DNA of 64,000 bases from Tieghemostelium lacteum (GCA_001606155.1 LODT01000035.1:734658-798657); one strand, 5' to 3'; positions 22,013 to 32,898 are shown, counted from the stretch's first letter. Notes: a model not told the origin generated them from the sequence alone. Numbers and translations: made by a program.

Positions 22013-24196
22013 TTAATAATTAATTAATAATTTATGTTTCTTGTGGGTCGATGAGGAAATTGCTTCGATTGTAAATGTTCCAACAGGTAAAGTTAGTGTT
22101 ACTTTTTCTTTTAGATATTGGGGTGTTCCATTTGAGGTTGTAAGAACAAAATCAAGTTGATCTTTGTTGGAAGATAATTCAATTTGCATTATTTGACTTG
22201 TCCAATAGATATCAAGTTTAGCAGATTGATAATGAACTCCACGAAGTTTCAAAGAAGTTGTATTAATAGGTAACTGTGGATTGAAATCTAAATAAGTTGA
22301 ATGTATTCTAAGACCACCGTATCCATTGATTACACCTTGTAGGAATCCACCAGCACCTGTGATGAAGTTTACTGTTCCTCCTGTTGGTGTTTCTGTCCAG
22401 ACATTGAAAGGTTGCTGTGCATTTGAATAGGATTGAGGCCAAAGTTTAGAAGCTTCTTGAGGTTGGCCAAGTTCCAACCACCCAACTACGAACATTGCCC
22501 ATGTCATAGCTGGTCCATTTACAATATCAGTTTTAGTTTGGTAGTATATCAAATCATTACTTCTGACCTCTGTTGACATGTTATACATTAAAGGGTACCC
22601 TAATAAAATAACATCAGCTTGTTTAATAGTCTCTCCTTGGTATCCTTCATATTCTGGGTGCATCTGAGATGTTTCGTTAAAAAGTACAATCAAACCATTA
22701 CTAATCTCATTCCATTGCTCTACAGGTGCTGTTTTATCACCAACTAAACTAGCAGCCTCTACACCCCATTCCAAAGCCATCTTTGCAATCACATTTGTAT
22801 AAACACTATTATTAACACCAACAGCATATTCATCAGGAGGAATCACAATATTAATTGAAAATACTGGGTTGTAACTATCTGGTACAGTTTCATTGGTGAC
22901 CCTACTAGCCCAGAACTCAGCCATACCTTTTATAGCAGGATATGCTGTAGTCTTCAACCATTTCAAATCACCAGTTAGATAAAAGTATTGCCTCATTGCA
23001 AAAGAGATGTCACCGGTTATATGTTGTTCTAAGAGTCCTGTTGGAGCTACAGTTGGACACACCTCAGTTCCTGTGAATGCTGATTCCCAAGGGAACATAT
23101 ATCCTTGGTATCCTACACCATAGCTCTCAGCTTTCTCTTGAGCACCTTCTAAATGATTAATTCTGTACTGAAGTATACCGTCTCTTGCAGTCTTTGGATA
23201 CAAAGTTAGGATACTTGGGTACATCCATGTCTCAGAATCCCAAAATACATGACCATGGTAACCATTAGATGACAAAGACCCTGGTGAAAGTGACCAAGGC
23301 CAATCATCTCTAACTGAAGATACTATATAGTACAATGAAGAGTTAACAACTTGAGCTAAGTCAAGGTTACCTCCAACTTCAATTCTTGAATCCCATATCT
23401 TTTTCCAAGCATCTCTATGTGATTTCTCTAGAGAGTCTTGTATATTCCAAGAGATCTTATAGATATCCATACTGGTCTCTATATAGAATTGCTCAGTTTC
23501 AAGTGAGGTTACTAAAGAAGTTAAGAAATAGAATGTTTTTGAATTGCCAGATTCTACAGATAAACTTGGTGGTATAGTACTAGTAGTAACACCAACACTT
23601 ACAAAGAGGTTACCTAACTCCGGTGTGAGAATAGTCAAGTTATATTGAGTTGTTTGGTCACTTTGGTCCAGTGTATCAATAGTAAAATCAATTGAATCTA
23701 CAGGAGCACTCTCCAAATCCAATTGAAAATCTTGTGTATTCAAAGTATTATCAATTGTAATTTCTTGTACTAGAACGTTTCTAATACTCTGATGTGCATA
23801 GTAAACTACAGTTGCTGTTGTACTACTACCACTACCAAAAGTATAAACTCTAGTATATGTAGCATTCTCTATATCCAAACCAGCATATTCCAATTCAGCA
23901 CCACTCAAAAGTGTTATATTTTGAAAATTTGGAATTTGAGCTCTGTGAGATGGATTTTCAAGACTTGATGCAGGTCCATTAAATACACCTCCTATATATA
24001 TTGAATCACTACCAATAACATAGGATACATATCCATTACCAACAGATGGCATTAATTCAGATTGCGGTTCTTCAAATGCCGACAATAGGTGACCTTGATT
24101 AATCCTTGTTTGCCACCATTCTGGATAAACATCTTGTGATCTAATAATCCCAATTAAAAAAACAAATATAACCCCAATTAACACTGTTTTCAACAT
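22013..24196 (-). CDS. Secreted GH65-family glucosidase (PGGHG / acid trehalase-like)
   Basis: A single 727-aa frame starts at 24196 with a signal peptide (MLKTVLIGVIFVFLIGIIRS). An N-terminal beta-sandwich region follows (SVGNGYVSYVIGSDSIYIGG), then the (alpha/alpha)6 barrel with GYHGHVFWDSETWMYPS, YRINHLEGAQEKAESYG and GYMFPWESAFTGTEVCP, which are hallmark blocks of glycoside hydrolase family 65 acid trehalases and of ATHL1/PGGHG. The acidic residues in FWDSETW and PWESAFTG are where catalytic and substrate-binding carboxylates lie in this family. PGGHG removes glucose from glucosyl-galactosyl-hydroxylysine, while acid trehalase cleaves trehalose; the overall similarity to ATHL1-type sequences favours the former, without excluding trehalase. 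Several N-glycosylation sites fit a lysosomal or secreted enzyme. Introns are absent. Confidence 0.92.
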   Translation of the reverse strand: MLKTVLIGVIFVFLIGIIRSQDVYPEWWQTRINQGHLLSAFEEPQSELMPSVGNGYVSYVIGSDSIYIGGVFNGPASSLENPSHRAQIPNFQNITLLSGAELEYAGLDIENATYTRVYTFGSGSSTTATVVYYAHQSIRNVLVQEITIDNTLNTQDFQLDLESAPVDSIDFTIDTLDQSDQTTQYNLTILTPELGNLFVSVGVTTSTIPPSLSVESGNSKTFYFLTSLVTSLETEQFYIETSMDIYKISWNIQDSLEKSHRDAWKKIWDSRIEVGGNLDLAQVVNSSLYYIVSSVRDDWPWSLSPGSLSSNGYHGHVFWDSETWMYPSILTLYPKTARDGILQYRINHLEGAQEKAESYGVGYQGYMFPWESAFTGTEVCPTVAPTGLLEQHITGDISFAMRQYFYLTGDLKWLKTTAYPAIKGMAEFWASRVTNETVPDSYNPVFSINIVIPPDEYAVGVNNSVYTNVIAKMALEWGVEAASLVGDKTAPVEQWNEISNGLIVLFNETSQMHPEYEGYQGETIKQADVILLGYPLMYNMSTEVRSNDLIYYQTKTDIVNGPAMTWAMFVVGWLELGQPQEASKLWPQSYSNAQQPFNVWTETPTGGTVNFITGAGGFLQGVINGYGGLRIHSTYLDFNPQLPINTTSLKLRGVHYQSAKLDIYWTSQIMQIELSSNKDQLDFVLTTSNGTPQYLKEKVTLTLPVGTFTIEAISSSTHKKHKLLINY

Positions 24197-24573
24197 CTTG
24201 TATTCTATATTTGATGCTTTGTTGGTTAATCAAATTGTTCTTTGGAAAAATATTGAAAATACATTAGAGAAAAGTTTTTTTGGTATTTTAAAAAATCTGA
24301 TTGGGAAATATAAAAATCTTCCCATGCAACGAATCTCATACCCAGGATACCACTTTATAGTATAATATCTTTCGGACATTACTTTCCTTTATAATTAATT
24401 TTACATTTTATTAAAAAACATTTATAACTTTAAATTAGAATTTCTAAATAAATCTATAGAACTAACAATCGATTAAAACCTACCAAATCCCAAATATAGA
24501 GATAAATTTTAATCAAAAAATTTTTTTTTTCATTATTTTTTATGATTAATAATGAAACTACTGTATTCTAGAA
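24197..24573. promoter_or_regulatory. Divergent promoter region of GH65 and B55-like genes
   Basis: Short (377 bp) A/T-rich spacer between two diverging genes, with a T9 run just before the plus-strand ATG at 24574. Both promoters must lie here. No specific site was recognised. Confidence 0.5.
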
Positions 24574-26250
24574 ATGAACGACAAAAATAATAATGGAAAA
24601 TATAATCTACCTAATGAAATTATAACAGCTCTTGAAATTGATCATACATCAAACTATATAGCAGTTGGGTATTCTAATGGTTCAATTGCCATTCTAAAAC
24701 TATTAGCGAATAGTATTACAAGTCACAATCATAATCACAATAATAATAATAATAATAATCATAATAAAGGATATAATAATGGTAACGAAGATGAGGATGA
24801 TAATGATGTATTATTTTCAATGGAAATTGATAATGATAATAAACATCAGTTAGTTAAAAACAATATTAATAATGTAAATATATCAACAACAAAAACAAAA
24901 ACAACAACAGATACTAGTAGGAATAAAAACTATAAGATTTTATTATATTTTCAAGCACATGATTCACAGGTGATACAAATACAGTGGCTTAGAGGTAATT
25001 GTTCAAGTAAAATGATTCTAAGCAGTAGTGTATCAAGTACAAAGTATTGGAGGATACAAGAACCACTTCAATACTATTCAAATCAAAAAGTTACAAAACT
25101 ACGACTTAAGAGAACATTTGAACACATTGAAATATTTAATCTCAATTCTATTAGTTTAAATAGTGATGGTAATACATTTCTATCTTCTGATGAATTTAGA
25201 ATTTATCTATGGGATCTCAATCAAAATAAAGAATGTTTTAGTAGGTGTTTTAATAGAGTAAATTTCAATATATATGTATAATACTATATTAACATTGATT
25301 ATACATATATAAATATAAAAACAGATATAATAGACTTAAAACCTAATAATATTCAGTTACTTAATGAGATTATAAGGGTTAGTGAATTTCATCCTAAAGA
25401 ATGTAATTTACTGATTTATGGAACTAGTAGAGGTTCAATAAATCTATGTGATATGAGAGAATCTGCATTGGTTAACTCATCATCAAAGGTATTTGGAGGA
25501 TATAAAGGAAAGATTACAACAACACAACATCCATCTATATTTTCATCATATCTCGATCCGATATTGGACTTAAAGTTTTCTTATGATGGAAGATTGATAG
25601 CCAGTCGTACACTGGATACTCTTAGTATATGGGATATAGCACAAGATTCACAACCTCTATCAACTGTAAACTTGTATAATGAAAGTAATTTATTACCTAA
25701 ACTCTATGATATGCATGAGTCTTCTGCTCACGTTGACCGATTTCAATGTAGATTCCTCAGTGACAATAAAACAATAGTAACAGGATCCTATGACCAAAAA
25801 TCACTCTTGTGGGAGTACTCAACAATGACGGATAACTATCAACTATTTACGGCTGATGACTATATTATAAACGATACACATCAGCTGAATAATATAGAAG
25901 AGGAATTGGGTCCTGAATTTCAAGAGTTCTCAAGAATTGATATGAACGATGCTGAAACGAGTTACCATTATATAAACTCAATGGCAGAAGAACAATTAAT
26001 GAGATTCTATATCTATCTTTACTATAGTTCAAATCAAAATAATATACATTTTATACCTGATATGAATACTTTATTTTACAATCATTCCATTCCCGGTAGT
26101 AGTGACAAGACTCTCTCAAAAAAGATATCCATTGATAATTTACATCACAACAAGATTAATAATATTGCAACTTCAGCTCCAAGTAATGATAATAATCTTC
26201 AAATTGTTGCAACATCGTCTCTTAATCAATTATATATATATTCACTCTAA
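24574..26250 (+). CDS. Divergent PP2A regulatory subunit B (B55/PR55-like WD-repeat protein)
   Basis: Exons 24574-25240 and 25325-26250 (84-nt intron) give 530 aa. The exon join reads ECFNIIDLKPNN, matching the B55 block SFNIVDIKPANM. Other B55 blocks are LNSISLNSDGNTFLSSDEFRIYLWDL, SEFHPKECNLLIYGTSRGSINLCDMRESAL, LDLKFSYDGRLIASRTLDTLSIWD and TGSYDQKSLLWEY. It thus folds as a seven-bladed propeller that targets the PP2A catalytic core. Compared with typical B55 proteins (about 450 aa) it is longer and divergent, with a His/Asn-rich insert near residues 50-110 and an acidic insert before the last blade. It may be a second, specialised B subunit beside a canonical one elsewhere in the genome; that is inference. 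Confidence 0.9.
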
Positions 26251-26465
26251 TTACTTTTATCCTTTAGAAAGGGTTATTAGTAACATGTAAATAAAAAAAA
26301 TATAGATACACATACTAGTATGTGTGTTTCTCCATTTAAATAACCATTGGAAAAAAAGACATCGTGATCGCAAGTTTTTTTTTTTTATTAAGTCTCTCTT
26401 GTCTTGGTTGAAGGGGAGGGAGGATTAAATGCTATATATATTTAAAGTTATTCGGACTTGACATC

Positions 26466-26930
26466 TTAGTAATAGTTTGGAGATAGTCCACCTTTTTTGC
26501 AGTCTAAAAATGAATCATATGCCCATTGACATACTGAGACATCGTTTTGGTTCTTTTCCAAACAGGTCATGAAAGATTTGTATAGTGGGTTACATTGGAT
26601 ATCAGATTGAGTTTGCATTTGTTGTGGTTGTTGGTAGTTTTGTTGTTGATCTACTTGTTGAACTTCGTCTTTGTTACCACCTCCAAACATACCGGCACCA
26701 CCTACCAAGGCATGACCAATAACATGACCAGCTGCTGAACCTGCCATTGAACTTGCCAATGTAGCTAACATACCTGGACCTTGGACAACAACTGGGGTTT
26801 GAGTTTGTTGTTGTTGTGGTTGGGTCTTAGTTGGTGTACTTGTGCTAGTTTTAGTTGGTGCTGGTTTAGATGCTGTAGTTGTAGTTGGTTTAGATAATCT
26901 AGATGATGAGGCTCCACGTCTTCCTGCCAT
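26466..26930 (-). CDS. CHCHD2/CHCHD10/Mix17-like twin-CX9C mitochondrial protein
   Basis: Single exon, 154 aa. The N terminus (MAGRRGASSSRLSKP) is basic and Ser/Thr-rich and could be a mitochondrial targeting segment. A Gln/Pro/Thr-rich linker follows, then a Gly/Ala-rich hydrophobic stretch (MAGSAAGHVIGHALVGGAG) characteristic of CHCHD2/10. The C-terminal CHCH domain has two CX9C motifs, CNPLYKSFMTC and CQWAYDSFLDC. Such proteins are imported and oxidised by Mia40 in the intermembrane space and affect cristae and respiration. Length and domain order match the family well. Confidence 0.93.
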   Translation of the reverse strand: MAGRRGASSSRLSKPTTTTASKPAPTKTSTSTPTKTQPQQQQTQTPVVVQGPGMLATLASSMAGSAAGHVIGHALVGGAGMFGGGNKDEVQQVDQQQNYQQPQQMQTQSDIQCNPLYKSFMTCLEKNQNDVSVCQWAYDSFLDCKKGGLSPNYY

Positions 26931-27382
26931 TGTTATGTATTATGAATATATGTAAAATACTGTAATTGATTTTTTAAAAATGAAAAATAAAAAATAAAAA
27001 AAAAAAAAGAATGTTTTTTTTGATAACTTTTCCTGCGTTGATGTAATAATTGTATCATCTTTTTCTATCTATCCAATTATTTGTTAATTTTTAATCATTA
27101 AAAGATTACTATTAAATCCAATGTGTGAGTGTGTCCTAAAATAGTATTTAAAATATTTTTACAATAATTTGGGGCTATTTTTTGAAACATACCACACTCA
27201 ACACACACATTCCCAAATTAATGCAGGACCAATAACAAAAATGTTGTGTTTGTGGTTGTGTTTGGAGGGGAGATAAAGAGGTTGTTTCTCAACACTTCAA
27301 AAATAAAAAAAAACACAATCACAAATCACAATAACTACAATAACAATAATATTTTTTATATATATAAATCTATTTAAGAGAT
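26931..27382. promoter_or_regulatory. Divergent promoter region of CHCHD2-like and B-box/Sel1 genes
   Basis: About 450 bp of A/T-rich DNA between two diverging genes. It contains a G/T-rich patch (TTGTGTTTGTGGTTGTGTTTGG type, near 27244-27270) and CACA-rich segments just upstream of the plus-strand ATG. No gene is seen. Confidence 0.5.
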
Positions 27383-30352
27383 ATGGAATCTATCTTTTGT
27401 ACCAAACACCCAAATAATGCCTGTATTTTAAGTTGTATCAATAGGAAGTGTATGTGTTTAGTTTGTGAACAATGTATAGTATCTAATCACAAAGATCATA
27501 CTATGAGCTCATTGAATAACCTCTACGACCAAATGTGTCCCAATCACCCATGTACCAAATTATCACTCTATTGCCACTCTAATCAGTGCCAAAAATTCAT
27601 TTGTTACGATTGTGTAATTGATAAACATTGCAAACATTCTATAGGACCTATACCCCTAATCATCTTGGAAAAGTCTGCTCTCAATCAGTACTTTGACAAT
27701 CAGACACAAGTGGATTCACAAAGACTACAGGCATTTGGAATTAAAAATACAATCCAAACTATTCTCGAACCTAATAAACATTTTGAAAAGACTTTAGCGG
27801 AGGTTCCTGAAAAATCACTTCCTGAAATTTTCATTGAAAAAATGAAATTGGCAATGTACTATATAAATTCAAAAGAATATCATAATTACCCCAATGCACT
27901 GAGACTCTTGAGAGAATGTTCAAATCAAGGTAGCACAGAGTCCATGTGGTGTCTTTCCATGATCTATGAGACTGGAAATGGCATTATAGGAAGGGATCTA
28001 AAAAAGTTCTATAAATGGTTAAATAGAGCTGCTGAATATGGTCATTTGGCATCTCAGTTCCGGTTGGCTCAGATTCATCTATTTGGAAGTTCCAATACCT
28101 CAGAGTGTAGTGATAGTATACCCCCTGGACTCCAATTAGAAAAACTTACAGGTTATCAATGGGCTAACACATGCTCACAAAACCCTGCTGCTGGTAGAGG
28201 ACATGGCCATCTACTTTTGGCATTGGCTCATATAAGAGCTGTTGGGGTACCGCAGAATCATCATAAATCACTTGTACATCTCAGAGAAGCTATTAAACAT
28301 AAGATACCAATGGCAGACTATTTTATGGGCATTGCATACAAGGAAGGATACCAAGAAGAAAACCATCAAAAAGCAATGATTCACTTTATAAATGGTACTA
28401 AATATAGCAGCGACTCAGATGACACTAATACAAATTACAAATACACTTGTATTAAAGATTATGAAATTATGGCTTCTTGTCATTTTGAGATTGCACAGTA
28501 CTATCATCGTGGTAAAGATTTTCCAAAGGATTTAGTTAAAGCCCTGAGACATTACTCAGAGTCTATAAAACTAAATCCTAATCATTGGGAATCCGTTTTG
28601 GCAATTGGTGAAATCCATCTATTAGAGAATGACGATGAATCACAGTGTATCACAAATGACCTATCCATTGCAAAACTCTGTTTTTTTTCAATATTTCATG
28701 CTGAGGAAAAGAGTCATGCATTTTATCCTATTAAAGATCAAGCCATCCAATATCTACGAATACTAAAAGAATCTAAAATTTACATGAAAAACACTAAAAC
28801 TATAGTAAATGCACCTCTTCCTCTATCACAAAAAACTGTTTTACAGAAACCTGTAGTAGTGGAATCTAAAGAACCAAAACAAGAAGTTAAAGTAATTAAA
28901 GAACTACCACTACCAATACCACTTCACAGACAAAGATCACAAACTATATCAACACCAAGATCGACTCCACCTACTCAACCCAAACCTCTACCTCCTACTC
29001 CTTCAATAAAAGAAGATTTAGAAAAATTCCAAAAACAACAACAACTACAACAAAACTCACCATCGACACCATCTTCCATTTCATCAACTCCTAGATCATT
29101 GTCATCTAACCATTCTGCATCCTCTTCAGTATCAACATCACCAAATTGTGTATCACTATCGTCATCTCCACTTCAATTGGCATCACCTAAACTCACTAGC
29201 GTACCAAGATCACAAACAACACCTCCTAAGCCACAATATAATCCCAGCACTAATAGTACACCACCTATTCTATCTGCATTTGGTAACACTGCATCTAGTT
29301 CACTTAGAAGAAATACCATTTCTTATGAACAGCCAATTAAATTCCCTCTTCCAAATATAAACTTTTTCATAAAAGATGGGTCTTTTGAAATGCCTCCACA
29401 ATACAAGCTCACAACTGCTGATGAACAATTCAAAAAAGCCATTGAGTTTTTAGACTCGTCATCCAATAACACAACTAAAGAGACAGAAAAAGCAATGAAA
29501 GAGGCAACTAAAGTTGCAACGAAACTCATTACAACTCATAATCATGCACCATCGTATTGCTTCTTGGCATATAATCAAATGAGGTTGGGTAGTGGCAAAT
29601 CATCAATTAATGTATTTGAATATCTAAAGATTGCTGCAGAGTCCCATCATCCACGTGCATGTTTCCTATTATCCACATGTTACTCATCAGGAACCTACAC
29701 TAAAAACAATAGATCTCTAGCTTTGAAATGGGCAAATAACAGTGCATATTTAGGTTATATAGAAGGTTTCTACCAAGTAGCCAAAGAACTCTGTGAAATT
29801 GGTGAAAAGACCGAATCTATATCCTGGTTTCTAAAGTTCATTTCACTGACTAAAGACACTAGAAGATCAGATAAAGCAAAGAGTGAACTTGCAAACCTGT
29901 ATTCTGATCTAGGTGACCATAGATCAAGTTTAAATTATCACAAGGATATAGTAGCATCTGGTAACCTCTCAACACCATCCACACTGAATCTAGCAGACTA
30001 TCTCTACTATGGATACGCATGTGAAATCAATTACAAGAGTGCATTGGACCTCTACATGAAAGCTGGTGAACATTCTAGTGAGGTGAACGACTCTGCCAAA
30101 GCTTATCAAATGGTAGCCCTTATCCACCTGAGAGGTAACTCCGTGGGACAAGACATTCAAACTGCCAAAACTTATTTTGACAAATCAGCTAAACTAGGTG
30201 ACAAAGACTCTCAATCCTATTCAATAGAAGTACATAATTGCCTAAAAAATCTAACCAAACAAACTGTCAATGCACTTGTCGAAAGCATCAATAGACAAGA
30301 TTCTCTAGATGATAAATTACGAGCTGCTAAAAAAATCAATCAAAGTATGTAG
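27383..30352 (+). CDS. B-box zinc finger and Sel1-repeat protein
   Basis: A 989-aa frame. Residues 1-90 hold two B-box-like zinc-binding modules: CTKHPNNACILSCINRKCMCLVCEQC...HKDH and CPNHPCTKLSLYCHSNQC...CYDC. Residues about 150-470 and 690-960 carry tandem Sel1/TPR-like repeats (A..WL.RAAEYGHLASQFRLAQIH; ALDLYMKAGEHSSEVNDSAKAYQM). A Ser/Pro-rich disordered stretch lies between them. Sel1 repeats usually form superhelical scaffolds, and B-boxes mediate protein contacts or ubiquitin-related functions; no RING is present. The frame ends at TAG inside a perfect GTATGT donor-like site at 30345, so the true C terminus may continue into the next ORF (see findings). Confidence 0.88.
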   Translation: MESIFCTKHPNNACILSCINRKCMCLVCEQCIVSNHKDHTMSSLNNLYDQMCPNHPCTKLSLYCHSNQCQKFICYDCVIDKHCKHSIGPIPLIILEKSALNQYFDNQTQVDSQRLQAFGIKNTIQTILEPNKHFEKTLAEVPEKSLPEIFIEKMKLAMYYINSKEYHNYPNALRLLRECSNQGSTESMWCLSMIYETGNGIIGRDLKKFYKWLNRAAEYGHLASQFRLAQIHLFGSSNTSECSDSIPPGLQLEKLTGYQWANTCSQNPAAGRGHGHLLLALAHIRAVGVPQNHHKSLVHLREAIKHKIPMADYFMGIAYKEGYQEENHQKAMIHFINGTKYSSDSDDTNTNYKYTCIKDYEIMASCHFEIAQYYHRGKDFPKDLVKALRHYSESIKLNPNHWESVLAIGEIHLLENDDESQCITNDLSIAKLCFFSIFHAEEKSHAFYPIKDQAIQYLRILKESKIYMKNTKTIVNAPLPLSQKTVLQKPVVVESKEPKQEVKVIKELPLPIPLHRQRSQTISTPRSTPPTQPKPLPPTPSIKEDLEKFQKQQQLQQNSPSTPSSISSTPRSLSSNHSASSSVSTSPNCVSLSSSPLQLASPKLTSVPRSQTTPPKPQYNPSTNSTPPILSAFGNTASSSLRRNTISYEQPIKFPLPNINFFIKDGSFEMPPQYKLTTADEQFKKAIEFLDSSSNNTTKETEKAMKEATKVATKLITTHNHAPSYCFLAYNQMRLGSGKSSINVFEYLKIAAESHHPRACFLLSTCYSSGTYTKNNRSLALKWANNSAYLGYIEGFYQVAKELCEIGEKTESISWFLKFISLTKDTRRSDKAKSELANLYSDLGDHRSSLNYHKDIVASGNLSTPSTLNLADYLYYGYACEINYKSALDLYMKAGEHSSEVNDSAKAYQMVALIHLRGNSVGQDIQTAKTYFDKSAKLGDKDSQSYSIEVHNCLKNLTKQTVNALVESINRQDSLDDKLRAAKKINQSM

Positions 30353-30481
30353 AAATTTCTATACAAAAAAATAAAAACAAAATTTTATCCTTTTTTGGAT
30401 TTTACAGATCTACAATTTTTAATATCACTTTTTTATTTTTTTTTTTCAATCATTTCATTTGTAAAGGCTATTAAATATAAA

Positions 30482-31483
30482 ATGAAAGTAAACACCCAAA
30501 GACAAGGTAAAAGAACAGTCTATTTTAATTCTCAATCTATTAGACAAAAAGAAGAAGAGGAAAGATTAAGAATGGAAAAGAAGGGAAATGAAGAGAAAGA
30601 GAGACTAGCCAATGAAATGATTAGATTGAGATCACAATTGGTTCAAGCCAAAAAAGAAAAAGAGGTTAAAGAAAGAGAAGAAAAAGAGAAAGAGTTAATT
30701 GCCAAAGAGTTGGCTTTTAAAGATGAATTGGAGAGACTCTCCACCATTGAATGTGATCTTCTGGATTCCACTCCCACTACCATTGTTGCCTCTGAAAATC
30801 TGGTTGAAGAGGTCTGTTCTGGTTCCACCACTACTGAAATGGAGTCACTTCCAATTGCCATCTTGGAATCTGAACTAGCTCAAGAGATTCCAGAACTCAC
30901 CACATCAACCATCATATCAACCCCTACAACTACAATTTCTACCTCTTCTCCTTCTTCAACATCAACATCATCTTCTTCATATAGTGGATCCTTTAGATGG
31001 ACCACTTTAATAATAATGATTGTTACATTTTTGGTTGCAGTCTACAACAACCAATCAGCACCACAACAATCACAATATCTTGGTCTACCATCTGGATATG
31101 AGTTTGAATATCTATTCAAACAACAACTACAACAAGAACAAAAAAATGAAGAAATATTCAGTTCTGGTAGTCCACTCCTTGCAATTGGTTCCTCTGCTCA
31201 TTGGTACAGTGAATGTAATTTGTCAGCTTCATTGATTTCGCTGGTATACCACAGAGAAGAAACTAGCTATGATCTCTCTTTCATTCAACCTATGGAAAGT
31301 GAACAAGTAAAAGACCTCCCATTTTACTTGGTATTTCCATTAGTTGGTGAGACCCATAACAGCTGTGACTACAGCATTGTTCCCAGAAGTAGCTATGAGT
31401 CTTTGGATTCAATTTTTAATAGATACTGGTTAGAGCTCTTACACTGCCTGTTGAGTGTACTCGATGCTCTTTGGATTGATTAA
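30482..31483 (+). CDS. Coiled-coil, single-pass membrane protein of unknown function (possibly 3' exon of the preceding gene)
   Basis: From ATG at 30482 the frame gives 333 aa. It opens with a basic segment and a strongly charged coiled coil (about residues 15-85, EEEERLRMEKK repeats), then a Ser/Thr-rich linker, and one membrane helix near residue 180 (WTTLIIMIVTFLVAVY). The C-terminal domain of about 130 residues has no family I recognise. Only 130 bp separate it from the previous stop. The frame is open upstream to 30408, where a TTTTACAG acceptor lies, so it may instead be the second exon of a fused 1345-aa protein. Independent start is possible because A's precede the ATG. Confidence 0.6.
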   Translation: MKVNTQRQGKRTVYFNSQSIRQKEEEERLRMEKKGNEEKERLANEMIRLRSQLVQAKKEKEVKEREEKEKELIAKELAFKDELERLSTIECDLLDSTPTTIVASENLVEEVCSGSTTTEMESLPIAILESELAQEIPELTTSTIISTPTTTISTSSPSSTSTSSSSYSGSFRWTTLIIMIVTFLVAVYNNQSAPQQSQYLGLPSGYEFEYLFKQQLQQEQKNEEIFSSGSPLLAIGSSAHWYSECNLSASLISLVYHREETSYDLSFIQPMESEQVKDLPFYLVFPLVGETHNSCDYSIVPRSSYESLDSIFNRYWLELLHCLLSVLDALWID

Positions 31484-31599
31484 GTCCAATCTCAACATCA
31501 TAGTATTCCTTTGAATCCACTCTACCCTCTTTACGATACTCTATTTATCATTTGGTCAGTGAACAAGTAAAAGACTACCCATTTTACTTGGTATTTCCA
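31298..31599. repeat. 42-bp direct repeat, one copy in the coding end and one downstream
   Basis: The segment 31298-31339 inside the coiled-coil gene (encoding SEQVKDLPFYLVFP) recurs at 31558-31599, beyond the stop codon, with two mismatches by my count. The downstream copy still reads SEQVKDYPFYLVFP in one frame. Spacing is 260 bp. Confidence 0.85.
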
Positions 31600-31946
31600 C
31601 TTTGATAATCCCTATGTATCCCCAAATCCATTTAGAACCCATTTCAATCATAAATCATATAATGGAACCCAATTACATTTTCAATTTCTAATTCTTTCGC
31701 TTAATTTCAAAAACCTTATATATTATATTATATTAAATAAAAATTTAGATTAATAATTTTAAAAAAATAGTTTTGTTAACATCACACTGAGTTGGAAGAT
31801 CAATTTTTTGTTTTTTTTTTAATTTATTTTTTTTTTTTTTTTGTCACTTCATCAATTTTTATTACTCTTTTTTTATTACACTTTTAGAATTTTGTGAAGA
31901 TACAACAGTCAGTGTTCTTTACTTGTAGATAAATATTTTTTAAAAA
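31484..31946. other. Intergenic region with long T runs
   Basis: About 460 bp between the coiled-coil gene and psmB3. The first third contains the downstream copy of the 42-bp repeat. The last 150 bp are dominated by runs of 10-18 T, a promoter-like feature of dictyostelid genes. No gene is supported. Confidence 0.5.
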
Positions 31947-32710
31947 ATGTCGATTATGGCTTATAATGGTGGTGCCTGTATAGTAATGACGGGCAAAAAT
32001 TGTGTGGCTATTGCCTCCGATTTGAGATTTGGTATTCAACAACAAACAATTTCAAATAATTTCCCAAAGGTATACAGAATTAATGATAAATGCTTTGTTG
32101 GTATTTCAGGTTTAGTTACAGATGCACAAACATTGTATGTATAGGAATCATCAATGATAGAGTTGGGATATTCATTAAAAATGACTAACTATGTTATTTC
32201 ACTCTATATAGACATCAAAAAATAGTATTTAAACACAATTTATATAAATTAAGAGAGGAAAGAGATATGTCACCACAGGTAGTAACCAATTTAATTGCAA
32301 ATATGTTATATGAGAAAAGATTTGGACCTTATTTTACAGAACCTTTAATTTGTGGATTAGAAGGACCAGAGAATAAACCATTCATCAGTGGTATGGATCT
32401 CATTGGTGCTTTGGTTTCCACTGATGATTTCTTGGTAGTCGGAACTATGACACCAGCAATGTATGGTGTTTGTGAAACTCTATATAGAAAAGATATGAAC
32501 GAAGATGAACTTTTTGAAACCATTTCTCAATGTATGTTAGCTTCTCTAGAAAGAGATGCTTTAAGTGGTTGGGGTGCTGTAGTCAATATTATGTAAGTAG
32601 CTTAACACTGTAATAATAGTTTAGTGGTATTCTAACATTCTATCTCTCTATTTAAATATAGTACACCAACTCAAGTTATTACAAAGAAACTATTAGGTCG
32701 TCAAGATTAA
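31947..32710 (+). CDS. psmB3: 20S proteasome subunit beta type-3
   Basis: Three exons, 31947-32134, 32212-32592 and 32662-32710, give exactly 205 aa, the standard PSMB3 length. The N terminus reads MSIMAYNGGACIVMTGKNCVAIASD, with no propeptide and Gly/Ala in place of the catalytic Thr1, as expected for this inactive structural beta subunit. Further family blocks are DLRFGIQQQTISNNFPKV, GLVTDAQTLHQKIVFKHNLYKL, GPYFTEPLICGLE and RDALSGWGAVV. It sits in the beta ring of the 20S core in cytosol and nucleus. The intron acceptors are TATAG. There is nothing unusual in it. Confidence 0.98.
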
Positions 32711-32898
32711 AATTTTTTATTGTTTATATTTTTATATATTGTAAACCTAAAACACTATCATTAAACTCATATACCACCCTACAAAATAAACACACAATAA
32801 ACAATCAAATGATCACACCTTATATATTTCATTTTTTTTTTTTTGAAAGTCAATTTATTATTAATTAATTTGGTGGTATAATATTTAAATTAAAGAAT

